DNA from: Mycobacterium scrofulaceum | GTDB lineage: Bacteria; Actinomycetota; Actinomycetes; Mycobacteriales; Mycobacteriaceae | NCBI RefSeq assembly: GCF_002086735.1 | Contig: NZ_MVIJ01000021.1 | Location: forward strand, 1-64,000 | DNA length: 64,000 bases | Direction: 5' to 3' | Part shown: piece by piece, positions 8,737 to 16,643 of the stretch | How the letters are laid out: every line of letters begins with the position of its first letter | Position numbering within the stretch: the stretch's first letter is position 1 | Notes under the pieces: model-generated | The model's input: only the letters and a program-made list of their open reading frames with translations | Databases searched by the model: none | Told to the model about the DNA's origin: nothing | Program-made: the position numbers and the translations under genes

Positions 8737-9422
8737 GACGACTCCGTCGAGGCGCACACCACCAGCTCCCGCACCTCGCATCCGGCCGGCTGGGAAAGGG
8801 CGAAAAGCACGGTCTCGGCGACGTCTTCGGGCTGATTGAGCTTGGCGTCGGCCGGCGGCTTGTATTGCTCGGTGCGCCCGTCGAAGAACGGGGTGTGCAT
8901 GCCGCCGGGGATGAGCAGCGTCACGCCCACCTCGCCCGCGAGCTCGGCCGCCAGCGCGCGCGTGAAGCCGACGACCCCGAACTTCGACGCGCAATAAGCG
9001 GTGGCGTCGCCGACGGCCTTGATGCCCAGCGTCGACGCGCAGGTGACGATGCGCCCCCGGGTCCCCCTCAGGTAGGGGAGGGCGGCGCGGATGACGGCCG
9101 CGGTGCCGACCAGGTTGACGGCGATGACCTGCTCCCACTCTTTGGCCGGCACCTGTTCGAGCGTTCCGCACGAGTCGATGCCCGCGGCGGTGAAGACGCC
9201 GGTGATTTTGCCGTCCACCCGCTCGGCCAGCGACTCGACGGCGGCCGCGACCGCGCTGGTGTCGGCCAGATCGCACGCGGCGTAAGGCACGTCGGCGGCC
9301 GGTGGCTTCTTGTCCATCACCAGCGGCGCGCCGCCGCGTCGGGCCACGGCGGCCACCGCGGCCGCGCCCAGCCCCGAGGAGCCGCCGGAGATCAGTACGC
9401 CTTCGAGTGAGTGTGCAGTCAT
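8727..9422 (-). CDS. Short-chain dehydrogenase/reductase in the heptose operon
   Basis: A 231-residue classical SDR with the cofactor motif GGSSGLGAA (~13-21) and the catalytic Ser/Tyr/Lys set, Y and K lying in AYCASK. It starts one base after the hldE stop and overlaps the next GT9 gene, so it belongs to the glycan operon. It is too short and of the wrong SDR class to be the ADP-heptose 6-epimerase HldD (an extended SDR). Its role may be modification of a sugar intermediate. The substrate is not identifiable. Confidence 0.85.
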   Translation of the reverse strand: MTAHSLEGVLISGGSSGLGAAAVAAVARRGGAPLVMDKKPPAADVPYAACDLADTSAVAAAVESLAERVDGKITGVFTAAGIDSCGTLEQVPAKEWEQVIAVNLVGTAAVIRAALPYLRGTRGRIVTCASTLGIKAVGDATAYCASKFGVVGFTRALAAELAGEVGVTLLIPGGMHTPFFDGRTEQYKPPADAKLNQPEDVAETVLFALSQPAGCEVRELVVCASTESSWP

Positions 9423-9423
9423 G

Positions 9424-10833
9424 TCAAGACCTTTCGGTAGGGGCGCGGCCGGAAGACGCCGCGGCGATCAAACGGGACGACGAGTAACCCGCCACGGTGG
9501 GCAGGATGACCACCTCGCCGCCGTGGCGGTACACCACGTCGGCCTCGGGCAGATCGGCGGCGACGTAATCGCCGCCCTTGACCCAGATGTCGGGCCGCAG
9601 CGTTTCCAGCATCCGTTCCGGGGTCGGGCCGTCGAAGATCGTCACCCCGTCGACGCAGGCCAGCGCCGCCAGGACGCGGGCGCGGTCCGCGTCGCGCATC
9701 ACCGGGCGGCCGGCACCCTTCAGCGCGCGCACCGACGCGTCCGAATTGACCAGCACGATCAGGGCGTCTCCGAGTTCGCGGGCCTGGCGGAGCAGCCGGA
9801 TGTGCCCGGTGTGCAGCAGGTCGAAGCAGCCCCCGGTGGCGACGACGACGCGGCCGTCGCGGCGCAGTCGCTCGGCGAGGGCGACCGCGTCGACGGCGGC
9901 CGGGTCCGCCGGGCGCGCGCCGTCGCCGAGCGCGTCGAAACCGGCGGCGGGCACGGGCGTCGAGACGGCGGCGGCGCCGCCGGCGGCGACGAACCGGGCC
10001 GCGTCGGCGACCGCCGCCTGCACCGCGGCGACCGGGTCGGCGCCCGCCCCGAGCGCCACGGCCGCGGCGACGGCGAACCGGTCCCCGGCGCCGCAGACGT
10101 CGGCCGCGCCGGCGCTCGACCCCGCCGGTATGCCGACGTGCCGCGCGGCCGACCCCGACCCGTAGACGCGGGCGCCGTGGGCCCCGCGGGTGATGCACAC
10201 GGCGCGCGCGTCCCACTTCCGCAGGAGGACCTCGCCGCCGTCGCCCGAAGTGGTGGGGCCGCAGAAGTGGCGCGCCTCTTCGTGGTTGGGCGTGACCAGC
10301 GCGCACCCGGGCACGGGCGCGGCGCCCCGGGGGTGCGGGTCCCACACGACCGGGATCCGCGCCGCGGCCTCGGTCAGCGCCGCCCGGATGGCCGGCAGCG
10401 CGGTGACGCCGGCACCGTAGTCGGCCACGCAGATGGCCCGGGCGTCCGACAGCGCCCGCACCGCCTGCACCGGAAGCGGGACGTCGACGGGGGCGGCGTC
10501 GCCCCGGTCGACGCGCAGCATCGACTGGCCGCGGGCCCGAATCCTGGTCTTGGTCACGGTGGTGCCGCTCATCGGCAGGGGCAGCACGCTGACCCCCGCG
10601 GCGCCCAGCAGGTCGTGCAGTCGCCGACCCGTGTCATCGGGGGCGATGCCGGTGATCAGCACCACCTGCGTCTGGGTGCGGGCGGCCATCAGGCCCGCCC
10701 CACCCGGCCGTTGTACCTGCCGCTCGGCGTCGACCACCGGCACCGGCGCCTCCGGGCTCAGCCGCGACGCGGTGCCGACGATGTCGACGTCGAGTATCGA
10801 ATCACCGACAATGACAAGGGGTTTGGTGGTCAC
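9424..10833 (-). CDS. hldE: Bifunctional heptose 7-phosphate kinase / heptose 1-phosphate adenylyltransferase
   Basis: A 469-residue two-domain enzyme. Residues 1-~300 are a PfkB/ribokinase-like kinase starting LVIVGDSILDVD, with the anion-hole/catalytic motif GAGD at 248-251. Residues ~325-469 are a cytidylyltransferase-like adenylyltransferase with the HTGH nucleotide motif at 341-344 and WVKGGDY later. Together they phosphorylate D-glycero-D-manno-heptose 7-phosphate at C1 and later adenylate the 1-phosphate to ADP-heptose. The GTG start overlaps the gmhA stop by four bases (GTGA). HldE is typical of Gram-negative LPS core synthesis; M. tuberculosis is better known for a GDP-heptose type gene set (gmhA, gmhB, hddA), so this is unusual. 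Confidence 0.9.
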   Translation of the reverse strand: MTTKPLVIVGDSILDVDIVGTASRLSPEAPVPVVDAERQVQRPGGAGLMAARTQTQVVLITGIAPDDTGRRLHDLLGAAGVSVLPLPMSGTTVTKTRIRARGQSMLRVDRGDAAPVDVPLPVQAVRALSDARAICVADYGAGVTALPAIRAALTEAAARIPVVWDPHPRGAAPVPGCALVTPNHEEARHFCGPTTSGDGGEVLLRKWDARAVCITRGAHGARVYGSGSAARHVGIPAGSSAGAADVCGAGDRFAVAAAVALGAGADPVAAVQAAVADAARFVAAGGAAAVSTPVPAAGFDALGDGARPADPAAVDAVALAERLRRDGRVVVATGGCFDLLHTGHIRLLRQARELGDALIVLVNSDASVRALKGAGRPVMRDADRARVLAALACVDGVTIFDGPTPERMLETLRPDIWVKGGDYVAADLPEADVVYRHGGEVVILPTVAGYSSSRLIAAASSGRAPTERS

Positions 10834-11399
10834 GACGCACCCGCCCGCAGCAGCACCTCGTCGAGCGCCATGCACAGCCCGTGCAGCAGCATCAGATGGA
10901 TCTCCTGCACGGTCGCGGTGCCGGCGGCGTCCACGCAGATCGCGTCGTCGCACATGGCGGCCAACTCGTTGGGCGCCCGGCCGGTGAGCCCCCACGTCAC
11001 CATGCCCACGTCGTGTGCCGCCTTCACCGCCGTCACCACGTTCCGGCTGGTTCCGCTGGTCGACAAGGCCACCAGCACGTCGCCGGGCCGGCCGTGCGCG
11101 CGGACGCCGCGCGCGAACATCTCCTCGTTGCCGTAGTCGTTGGCGATTGCCGTCAGCGCCGACGTATCGCCGTGTAATGCGATCGCCGACAACGGGATTC
11201 GCTCCTCTTGGAACCGGCCGACGATTTCGGCGGTGAGGTGTTGCGCCTCGGCGGCGCTGCCGCCGTTGCCGCACGCCAACAGGCGACCGCCGCGGGTCAG
11301 CACGCCGGCCAGCTGCCGGCCCCACCCGCGCAGCCGGGTCGCCTCGGTTTCGCTGCGCCGCACGGCGTCTCGCAGCGCGTCGAAGTGCGCCTCGATCAT
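10830..11399 (-). CDS. gmhA: Sedoheptulose 7-phosphate isomerase
   Basis: A 189-residue SIS-domain protein, the usual GmhA length. It shows CGNGGSAAEAQHLTAEIVGRF (43-63), STSG (113-116) and the C-terminal helix with HLMLLHGL and MALDE, supplying the Glu and His catalytic residues of the family. It converts sedoheptulose 7-phosphate to D-glycero-D-manno-heptose 7-phosphate, the first step toward ADP-heptose. The ATG overlaps the upstream GT9 stop (ATGA), and its own stop overlaps hldE. Confidence 0.92.
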   Translation of the reverse strand: MIEAHFDALRDAVRRSETEATRLRGWGRQLAGVLTRGGRLLACGNGGSAAEAQHLTAEIVGRFQEERIPLSAIALHGDTSALTAIANDYGNEEMFARGVRAHGRPGDVLVALSTSGTSRNVVTAVKAAHDVGMVTWGLTGRAPNELAAMCDDAICVDAAGTATVQEIHLMLLHGLCMALDEVLLRAGAS

Positions 11400-12424
11400 G
11401 GCTCTTCCCCTTCCCGCACCGCGTCGAGCAGTTCGGCGTCGGTGATCCCGTCCAGACACGGGTGGCCCGCCACCGGGCAAACCCGGGCCCGGCTGGCCCG
11501 GCACGGCGCGGACTGGTCGCCGAGCACCCGCACCCGCGGCGAGTACGGGCGCCACTGCGCGGCCGGCACGACGGGGGCGAACAACGACACCACCGGCGTC
11601 CCCACGGCGGCGGCCAGGTGCGCGGGCCCGGTGTTGGGCACGACGACGACGCGGGCGGCCGAAAAGACGGCCGCCAGTTCGGCGAAGCTGGTCCGGCCGC
11701 CGAGGTCGACCGCCGCGTCGGCGGCGACCGCCGCGGTCAGTTCCGACTCGTCGGGTCCGCCGGTGACCACCACCCGGTATCCCGCGCCGGCCAGCGCCGC
11801 CACCATCGCCTCGCCGCGGTCCCGGCTGGGCCGGCGCGCCGGGACCGCGGCGCCGGGGTGGAAGACGACGTACGGTCCGGTGCCCACGCGTTCGGCCAGC
11901 GGCGCGGGCAGTGCCGGGACGGCACGGATCCGCAGCGCGCCGTCGTCGCCGGGCGGCAGCCGGCAACCGGCGGCCTCGGCCAGCGACAGCGCCCGCTCCG
12001 GTTCCGGGATCCCGTCGGCCACGTGGTGGCGCAGGTCGAGCAGGGTGCCGGGGTAGTCGACGCAGATCGCGCCCACCCACGGCACGCCCGCCATCCGGGC
12101 CAGCAGCGCCAGCGGCAACGGGGACTGATGAAACGACGTGAAGATGTACATCCTGGCGGGTCCGATGTCGTGCAGCTGCTTGACGAGCGCCTCGGCGTGC
12201 GAGGCCGTCAGCTCGGGCGCGTCGAAATCCACCCAGGGCGCTTGCCATTCGAGGATCTCGTCGACCCCGGCCAGCAGTTCCGCGGCGGCCCGCCCGCGCG
12301 GGCCCACCAGCATGGTGACGCGGTCGTGGCCGGCCGCCACCGCCCGCACCGCGGGCCCGGTGATCAGCACGTCGCCGGCGCTGTCCAGGCGGGCCACCAC
12401 CGCGGTGTTGCGCGCGCAACTCAC
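11396..12424 (-). CDS. Glycosyltransferase family 9, second heptosyltransferase-like gene
   Basis: About 342 residues, GT9 fold: an N-terminal AVVARLDSAGDVLITGPAVRAV motif and a C-terminal ARVVVVPNTGPAHLAAAVGTP motif. These match ADP-heptose:LPS heptosyltransferases. Near the C-terminus is an unusual cysteine pair region (APCRASRARVCPVAGHPCLDGI) seen in some GT9 members. The start is GTG 12424, overlapping the upstream fusion-gene stop by four bases. It would add heptose to a glycan or glycolipid acceptor, and its divergence from the other GT9 suggests a second linkage. Confidence 0.87.
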   Translation of the reverse strand: MSCARNTAVVARLDSAGDVLITGPAVRAVAAGHDRVTMLVGPRGRAAAELLAGVDEILEWQAPWVDFDAPELTASHAEALVKQLHDIGPARMYIFTSFHQSPLPLALLARMAGVPWVGAICVDYPGTLLDLRHHVADGIPEPERALSLAEAAGCRLPPGDDGALRIRAVPALPAPLAERVGTGPYVVFHPGAAVPARRPSRDRGEAMVAALAGAGYRVVVTGGPDESELTAAVAADAAVDLGGRTSFAELAAVFSAARVVVVPNTGPAHLAAAVGTPVVSLFAPVVPAAQWRPYSPRVRVLGDQSAPCRASRARVCPVAGHPCLDGITDAELLDAVREGEEP

Positions 12425-13911
12425 CGGCACTCCCGCAGGACCAGGGACACGGCGTCGGGCAGCGTCGCCGCCACCCGCGCGTGCGCCCGCGCGTGGTCGA
12501 TCTCGGGCGGCAGGGTGCGCCGGGTGGGCACCAGCACCGCCGCGGCGCCGGCGGCCAGCGCGGCCTGCACGTCGGCCCCGATGTCGCCGATCATCACGCA
12601 GCGCTGCGGCGGGACCGCCAGCTCCCGCGCGGCCGCCAGCACCAGGCCGGGCCGTGGCTTGCGGCAATCGCAGCCGTCGGCCGGGCCGTGCACGCACACC
12701 TGCCACGCGTCGAACGGGCCGAGCACCTCGTCCACCCGGGCGTTGACGGCGGCGAGCTGGCCGGGACTGATCAGCCCGCGCGCCACGCCGGACTGGTTGG
12801 TCACCACGGCCAGCAGCAGGCCGCGCCGGCGCAGCCGGTCCAGCGCCCGGCCGGCCCCGTCGGTGGGTCGCACGCCGGCGGGGTCGTTGAGGTAGGGCCG
12901 GTCGACGATCAGGGTGTCGTCGCGGTCGAGGAGCACCGCGAGCGGGGGGTCGCGGTGGGCGCAGCGGAAGGCCCACTCGCCGGCCAGCCGGTGCGCGACC
13001 GCGACCGGTGGGATGAGCGCGCTCGTCACCGAGAGACGCGCCGCCTCAACGACATTCCGCGGACCGTCGAGCCAGCGCCGGACGGTGAACTCGGCCGTCA
13101 GCAGCAGCCATGCGGCGGCCGCCGCGCGAGCCAACGGGCCGCGGCGCAGCAGCGCGCCGACGACGCCGACGGCGGCGGCCAGCGTGGCGGCAGCGTGTGC
13201 CGGCATCCTGCCCGGTCCCTCGCCGATCATGTCGCGCCAAGCGCGGCCGTACTTGCGCCGCATCAAGGCGTTGTCGCGGTTGCCGAGCTGCGCCCGCACG
13301 CTCGACCACCGGGTCGCCGCCGCGACGGGATGCGTCGAACGACGCTCGCCGCGCACGATCACCCCGCCGGCGGCCACGATCCGCACCGCCAGGTCGGAGT
13401 CCTCGCGGTAGGCCCGCGGGAACCGCTCGTCGAAGCCGCCGACTGTCACCAGCATGTCGCGGCGATACGCCATGTCGGCCGTGATCCATTGCGCCGCTGA
13501 CAGCCGCAGGGTGCGACGCTCGTCGTCGGTGGGCCGCCGGGATCGTCGCGCCGGCACCTCGATCACCGCCTGTGAGCCCACCGCGTCCGCCGCCCCGGCG
13601 GCCTTGAGGTCGATGGCCAGCGCCGACTTCCATTCCGGCCCCGGCACCACGTCGTCGTCCAGGAAACACACCCAGGGCGTGCCGGTGGCGCGCCAGCCCA
13701 CGTTGCGCGCGGCGGCCGGCCCCCGACCGCCGCTGCGCAGCACCCGCACGCCCATGTCACCCACCGGCAGGTCGGGGGTGGGCCGCGGACGGTCGTCGAC
13801 CACCACCACCTCCGCGGCCGCCGGGCCGGAGCCGCTCTGCAGGGCAAGCAGCAACTGCCGCAGGGAGTCTCGGCCGACCGTCGGTATCACGATGGCGTAG
13901 TCGGTCGTCAT
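12421..13911 (-). CDS. Fusion of GT2 glycosyltransferase and heptose-1,7-bisphosphate phosphatase (GmhB)
   Basis: A 496-residue fusion. Residues 1-~250 are a GT-A family 2 glycosyltransferase with VVVVDDRP (~38-45) and the metal-binding FLDDDV (~82). A helical, partly hydrophobic linker follows (~235-290). Residues ~320-496 are a HAD phosphatase with the nucleophile motif LLDRDDT (~327-333), VTNQSGVARG, and the GmhB zinc loop CVHGPADGCDCRKP (~393-406: Cys, His, Cys, Cys). GmhB removes the 7-phosphate from heptose 1,7-bisphosphate, so this supplies the missing step between the two HldE activities. The start is ATG 13911 in an ATGA overlap with the carbamoyltransferase stop; a GTG two codons upstream is an alternative. 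Confidence 0.85.
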   Translation of the reverse strand: MTTDYAIVIPTVGRDSLRQLLLALQSGSGPAAAEVVVVDDRPRPTPDLPVGDMGVRVLRSGGRGPAAARNVGWRATGTPWVCFLDDDVVPGPEWKSALAIDLKAAGAADAVGSQAVIEVPARRSRRPTDDERRTLRLSAAQWITADMAYRRDMLVTVGGFDERFPRAYREDSDLAVRIVAAGGVIVRGERRSTHPVAAATRWSSVRAQLGNRDNALMRRKYGRAWRDMIGEGPGRMPAHAAATLAAAVGVVGALLRRGPLARAAAAAWLLLTAEFTVRRWLDGPRNVVEAARLSVTSALIPPVAVAHRLAGEWAFRCAHRDPPLAVLLDRDDTLIVDRPYLNDPAGVRPTDGAGRALDRLRRRGLLLAVVTNQSGVARGLISPGQLAAVNARVDEVLGPFDAWQVCVHGPADGCDCRKPRPGLVLAAARELAVPPQRCVMIGDIGADVQAALAAGAAAVLVPTRRTLPPEIDHARAHARVAATLPDAVSLVLRECR

Positions 13912-15548
13912 CGGCACCGCCGGACCAGGTAGGGGCCGAGGGCCAGCACGTCGATCGGGGAGCTGCCGAACACCTCGAGCGCGTCGCGCGGGCTGTCCAC
14001 CATCGGTCGCCCGGCGGTGTTGAAGCTGGTGTTGACCACCACCGGGACGCCGGTGCGCTCGGCGAACCGGCTGATGGTCGCGTGCAGGCGCGGATCGGCG
14101 GCCGCGTCGACGGTCTGGATGCGCGCGGTGCCGTCGACGTGGGTGACCGCGGGGATGCGGTTCCGCCAGGACTCGGCGACGTCGTGGACGAACAGCATGT
14201 AGGGGCTGGGTAGCGGTCCGCGGGAAAAGATTTCGGCGGCGCGCTCGGCCAGCACCATGGGCGCGACCGGGCGGAACTGCTCGCGGCCCTTGACCGCGTT
14301 GAGGCGCTCCAGGTTGGCGGGGTGGCGCGGATCGGCCAGCAGAGATCGCCCGCCCAGTGCCCGCGGCCCGAATTCGGCGCGGCCCTGGAACCAGCCGATG
14401 AGCTGGTTGTCGGCCAGCGCGTCGCCGATCGCGGCGGCAACGTCGCCCGGGCGTTCGTAGTCGACGGCGGCTTGGGTCAGGGTGGCCTCGATCTGTTCGT
14501 CGGACCAGCCGCGGCCCAGCCGCGCCGAGGGCATCGGTGCGATCGGTTCGCCGAACGACGCGGCCAGGCTCAGCGCCGCGCCCAGCGCCGTGCCGGAGTC
14601 ACCGGACGCGGGCTGCACCCACACGCGGTCGAAGCCGCCCTCGGCGTGGATGCGGGTATTGGCAACGCAATTGAGCGCCACGCCGCCGGCCAGGCACAGC
14701 GCGTCACCGTCGGTCCGGTCGCGCAGCCAGCCCACCAGGTCCAGCAGCACGTCTTCGACGACGCGCTGCACGCTGCAGGCCAGGTCGGCGTGCACCGGGT
14801 CGAGCGTCTCCTCGTGCGGGCGGCGGCGCGGCGCCAGCCCGCCCCACGCGATCGGCTCCGTGCGAAACCCGCCGTCTCCGCAGGCATAGACCCGCTGGTG
14901 CAGCTGGTCGGCGAAGCGTGGCTCGCCGTAGGAAGCCATCGCCATCACCTTGTACTCGTCGCTGGAGCGCGCGAAACCCAGGTGCTCGGTGAGGTTTTCG
15001 TAGAGCAGCCCCAGCGAGTGCGGCAGCGACTGGGAGGCGAGCACGTCGAGCTTGTGGTCGCGGTACACGCCGGCCAGCATCGAGGTGCGCTCGCCGCGGC
15101 CGTCGACCACCAGCACCGCCGCGTCGGGATGCGGGGAGGCGAGCGCGGTCGACGCGGCGTGCGCGACGTGATGGCGGATGTGACGCACCACGGCCGGGTT
15201 CAGGCCGGGCACGGCGGACGCCAGGAAGCGCGGCGCGCGCTCGGCGTACAGGGTGCGCAGGTATTCCCAATCCGGATCGAGGCCCCCCGGGTCGAGCGGC
15301 TCGTCGTACATCAGGGCCGGGTCGTAGGAGTAGCCGATCGCGTCGACCTCCTCGGGGGCGACACCGGCGTCCTCGAGGCACCAGCGGATGGCCGCGGTGG
15401 GGATTTCCCAGGTGGAGAAGGGCACCGCCTGCTTGCCGTGCTTGCGCCGCGAGAACCGTTCCTCTTCGGCGGCGGCCACGACCCGGCCGTCGACCACCAA
15501 CGCCGCGGCCGGATCGTGGAATACCGCGTTGACACCGAGAATTCGCAC
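13908..15548 (-). CDS. NodU/CmcH-family O-carbamoyltransferase
   Basis: A 546-residue protein with both domains of the family. The N-terminal ASKHA-fold Carbam_trans_N starts MRILGVNAVFHDPAAAL and has the metal-binding RHIRHHVAHAAS region (~125). The Carbam_trans_C domain (~370-546) shows GWFQGRAEFGPRALGGRS and VVNTSFN. The family makes carbamoyl-adenylate from carbamoyl phosphate and ATP and transfers the carbamoyl group to a sugar hydroxyl, as in Nod factors and aminoglycosides. It lies 8 nt after the UXS-like gene and overlaps the GT2-GmhB fusion. It predicts O-carbamoyl decoration of the heptose-containing glycan; the acceptor sugar is unknown. Confidence 0.92.
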   Translation of the reverse strand: MRILGVNAVFHDPAAALVVDGRVVAAAEEERFSRRKHGKQAVPFSTWEIPTAAIRWCLEDAGVAPEEVDAIGYSYDPALMYDEPLDPGGLDPDWEYLRTLYAERAPRFLASAVPGLNPAVVRHIRHHVAHAASTALASPHPDAAVLVVDGRGERTSMLAGVYRDHKLDVLASQSLPHSLGLLYENLTEHLGFARSSDEYKVMAMASYGEPRFADQLHQRVYACGDGGFRTEPIAWGGLAPRRRPHEETLDPVHADLACSVQRVVEDVLLDLVGWLRDRTDGDALCLAGGVALNCVANTRIHAEGGFDRVWVQPASGDSGTALGAALSLAASFGEPIAPMPSARLGRGWSDEQIEATLTQAAVDYERPGDVAAAIGDALADNQLIGWFQGRAEFGPRALGGRSLLADPRHPANLERLNAVKGREQFRPVAPMVLAERAAEIFSRGPLPSPYMLFVHDVAESWRNRIPAVTHVDGTARIQTVDAAADPRLHATISRFAERTGVPVVVNTSFNTAGRPMVDSPRDALEVFGSSPIDVLALGPYLVRRCR

Positions 15549-15556
15549 CGCACCTC

Positions 15557-16570
15557 CTAATGCGCCAACTGGTCGGCGGCCGAGACGAGGTCCCGGTCCG
15601 GGTCGTCGCAGGCGGTGTCGTCACACGCGATGCGGAACCACGCCACGGTGGTGGCGAGCCCGGTGCGGTAGTCGACGTGTGGCCGCCAGCCCAGCCGCTC
15701 GCGCGCGACGGTGATGTCGGGGCAGCGACGCTGCGGATCGTCCTCGGCCGGCGGAATGAACTGGATGGTCGACGTGCCGCCGGCCAGCTCCCGGATCAGC
15801 TCGGCGGCCGCCAGCACGGTGAGTTCCGCGGGGTTCCCGATGTTGACGGGCCCGCCGAAATCACCGCGCGCCAGTTCGATCAGCCCCGCAACGGTGTCGT
15901 CGACGTAGCACAGCGACCGGGTCTGCAGCCCGGTGCCGGAGACCGTCAGCGGTTCGTTGCGCAGCGCCTGGCGGCAGAACGTCGGAACCATGCGGCCGTC
16001 GTCGGCGCGCATGCCCGGGCCGTAGGTGTTGAAGATGCGGGCGACGGCTGTGTCGACCCGGCCGAGGCGGCGGTACGCGAACGTCAGGGCCTCCGCGTAC
16101 CGCTTGGCCTCGTCGTACACGCTGCGGGGACCGACCGGATTCACGTTACCCCCATAACTTTCGGGTTGCGGATGCACCTCGGGGTCGCCGTAGACCTCAC
16201 TGGTCGACGCCAGGACGAACCGGGCGCCGGCGCGCTCGGCGATCTCCAACGCGGTCGCGGTGCCCGCCGACCCGGCGCGCAGCGTCTCGATCGGGCGTCG
16301 CTGATAGTCGACCGGGGAAGCCGGTGAGGCCAGATGAAACACGGTGTCGAAGGCGGTGCCGACCTCGTCGAGCACCGCGGGATCGCAGATGTCGTGTGGT
16401 ACGAAACGATAACCGGGCCGCCCCGCCAAGCGATCCGCCGCGCCCGGCGGGCTGGTGGACAGGTCGTCGACGCTGACCACTTCCACGCCGCCGCCGAGCA
16501 GTCGGTCACACAGATGGGCGCCCACGAACCCGGCGCCACCGGTGATCAGGACCCGCGAAAGAGCTTGCAC
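15557..16570 (-). CDS. UDP-glucuronate decarboxylase (UDP-xylose synthase)-like NAD-dependent epimerase
   Basis: A 337-residue extended SDR with LITGGAGFVGAHL at the N-terminus, HLASPASPVDY (~83-93), STSEVYGDPEVHPQPE, NVNPVGPRSVYDEAKR and RIFNTYGPGM. The HLASPASP and NPVGPRSxYDExKR segments are characteristic of UDP-glucuronate decarboxylases. With the UDP-glucose dehydrogenase at the other end of the operon it would make UDP-xylose. The start is GTG 16570, directly downstream of a perfect SigF-type promoter (GTTT, 15 nt, GGGTAT). It is the first gene of the nine-gene operon ending at 6467. UDP-apiose/xylose or dTDP-glucose dehydratase chemistry cannot be excluded without alignment. Confidence 0.85.
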   Translation of the reverse strand: MQALSRVLITGGAGFVGAHLCDRLLGGGVEVVSVDDLSTSPPGAADRLAGRPGYRFVPHDICDPAVLDEVGTAFDTVFHLASPASPVDYQRRPIETLRAGSAGTATALEIAERAGARFVLASTSEVYGDPEVHPQPESYGGNVNPVGPRSVYDEAKRYAEALTFAYRRLGRVDTAVARIFNTYGPGMRADDGRMVPTFCRQALRNEPLTVSGTGLQTRSLCYVDDTVAGLIELARGDFGGPVNIGNPAELTVLAAAELIRELAGGTSTIQFIPPAEDDPQRRCPDITVARERLGWRPHVDYRTGLATTVAWFRIACDDTACDDPDRDLVSAADQLAH

Positions 16571-16579
16571 CGAGCTGTC

Positions 16580-16604
16580 ATACCCGTCAGCGCCGGTGCA
16601 AAAC
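16580..16604 (-). promoter_or_regulatory. SigF-type promoter of the heptose/glycan operon
   Basis: On the minus strand GTTT (complement of 16601-16604) and GGGTAT (complement of 16580-16585) are separated by exactly 15 nt. The -10 element lies about 10 nt before the GTG at 16570, so the transcript would have almost no leader. It is a perfect match to the consensus and sits back to back with the plus-strand promoter at 16608-16632. Confidence 0.7.
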
Positions 16605-16607
16605 TGC

Positions 16608-16632
16608 GTTTCATCGCGCACTTCTGGGGTAG
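16608..16632 (+). promoter_or_regulatory. SigF-type promoter of the divergent GT2 gene
   Basis: GTTT at 16608-16611, a 15-nt spacer and GGGTAG at 16627-16632, ending 11 nt before the ATG at 16644. It diverges from the operon promoter with only three bases between the two -35 elements. Confidence 0.68.
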
Positions 16633-16643
16633 CTGCACCAGTC

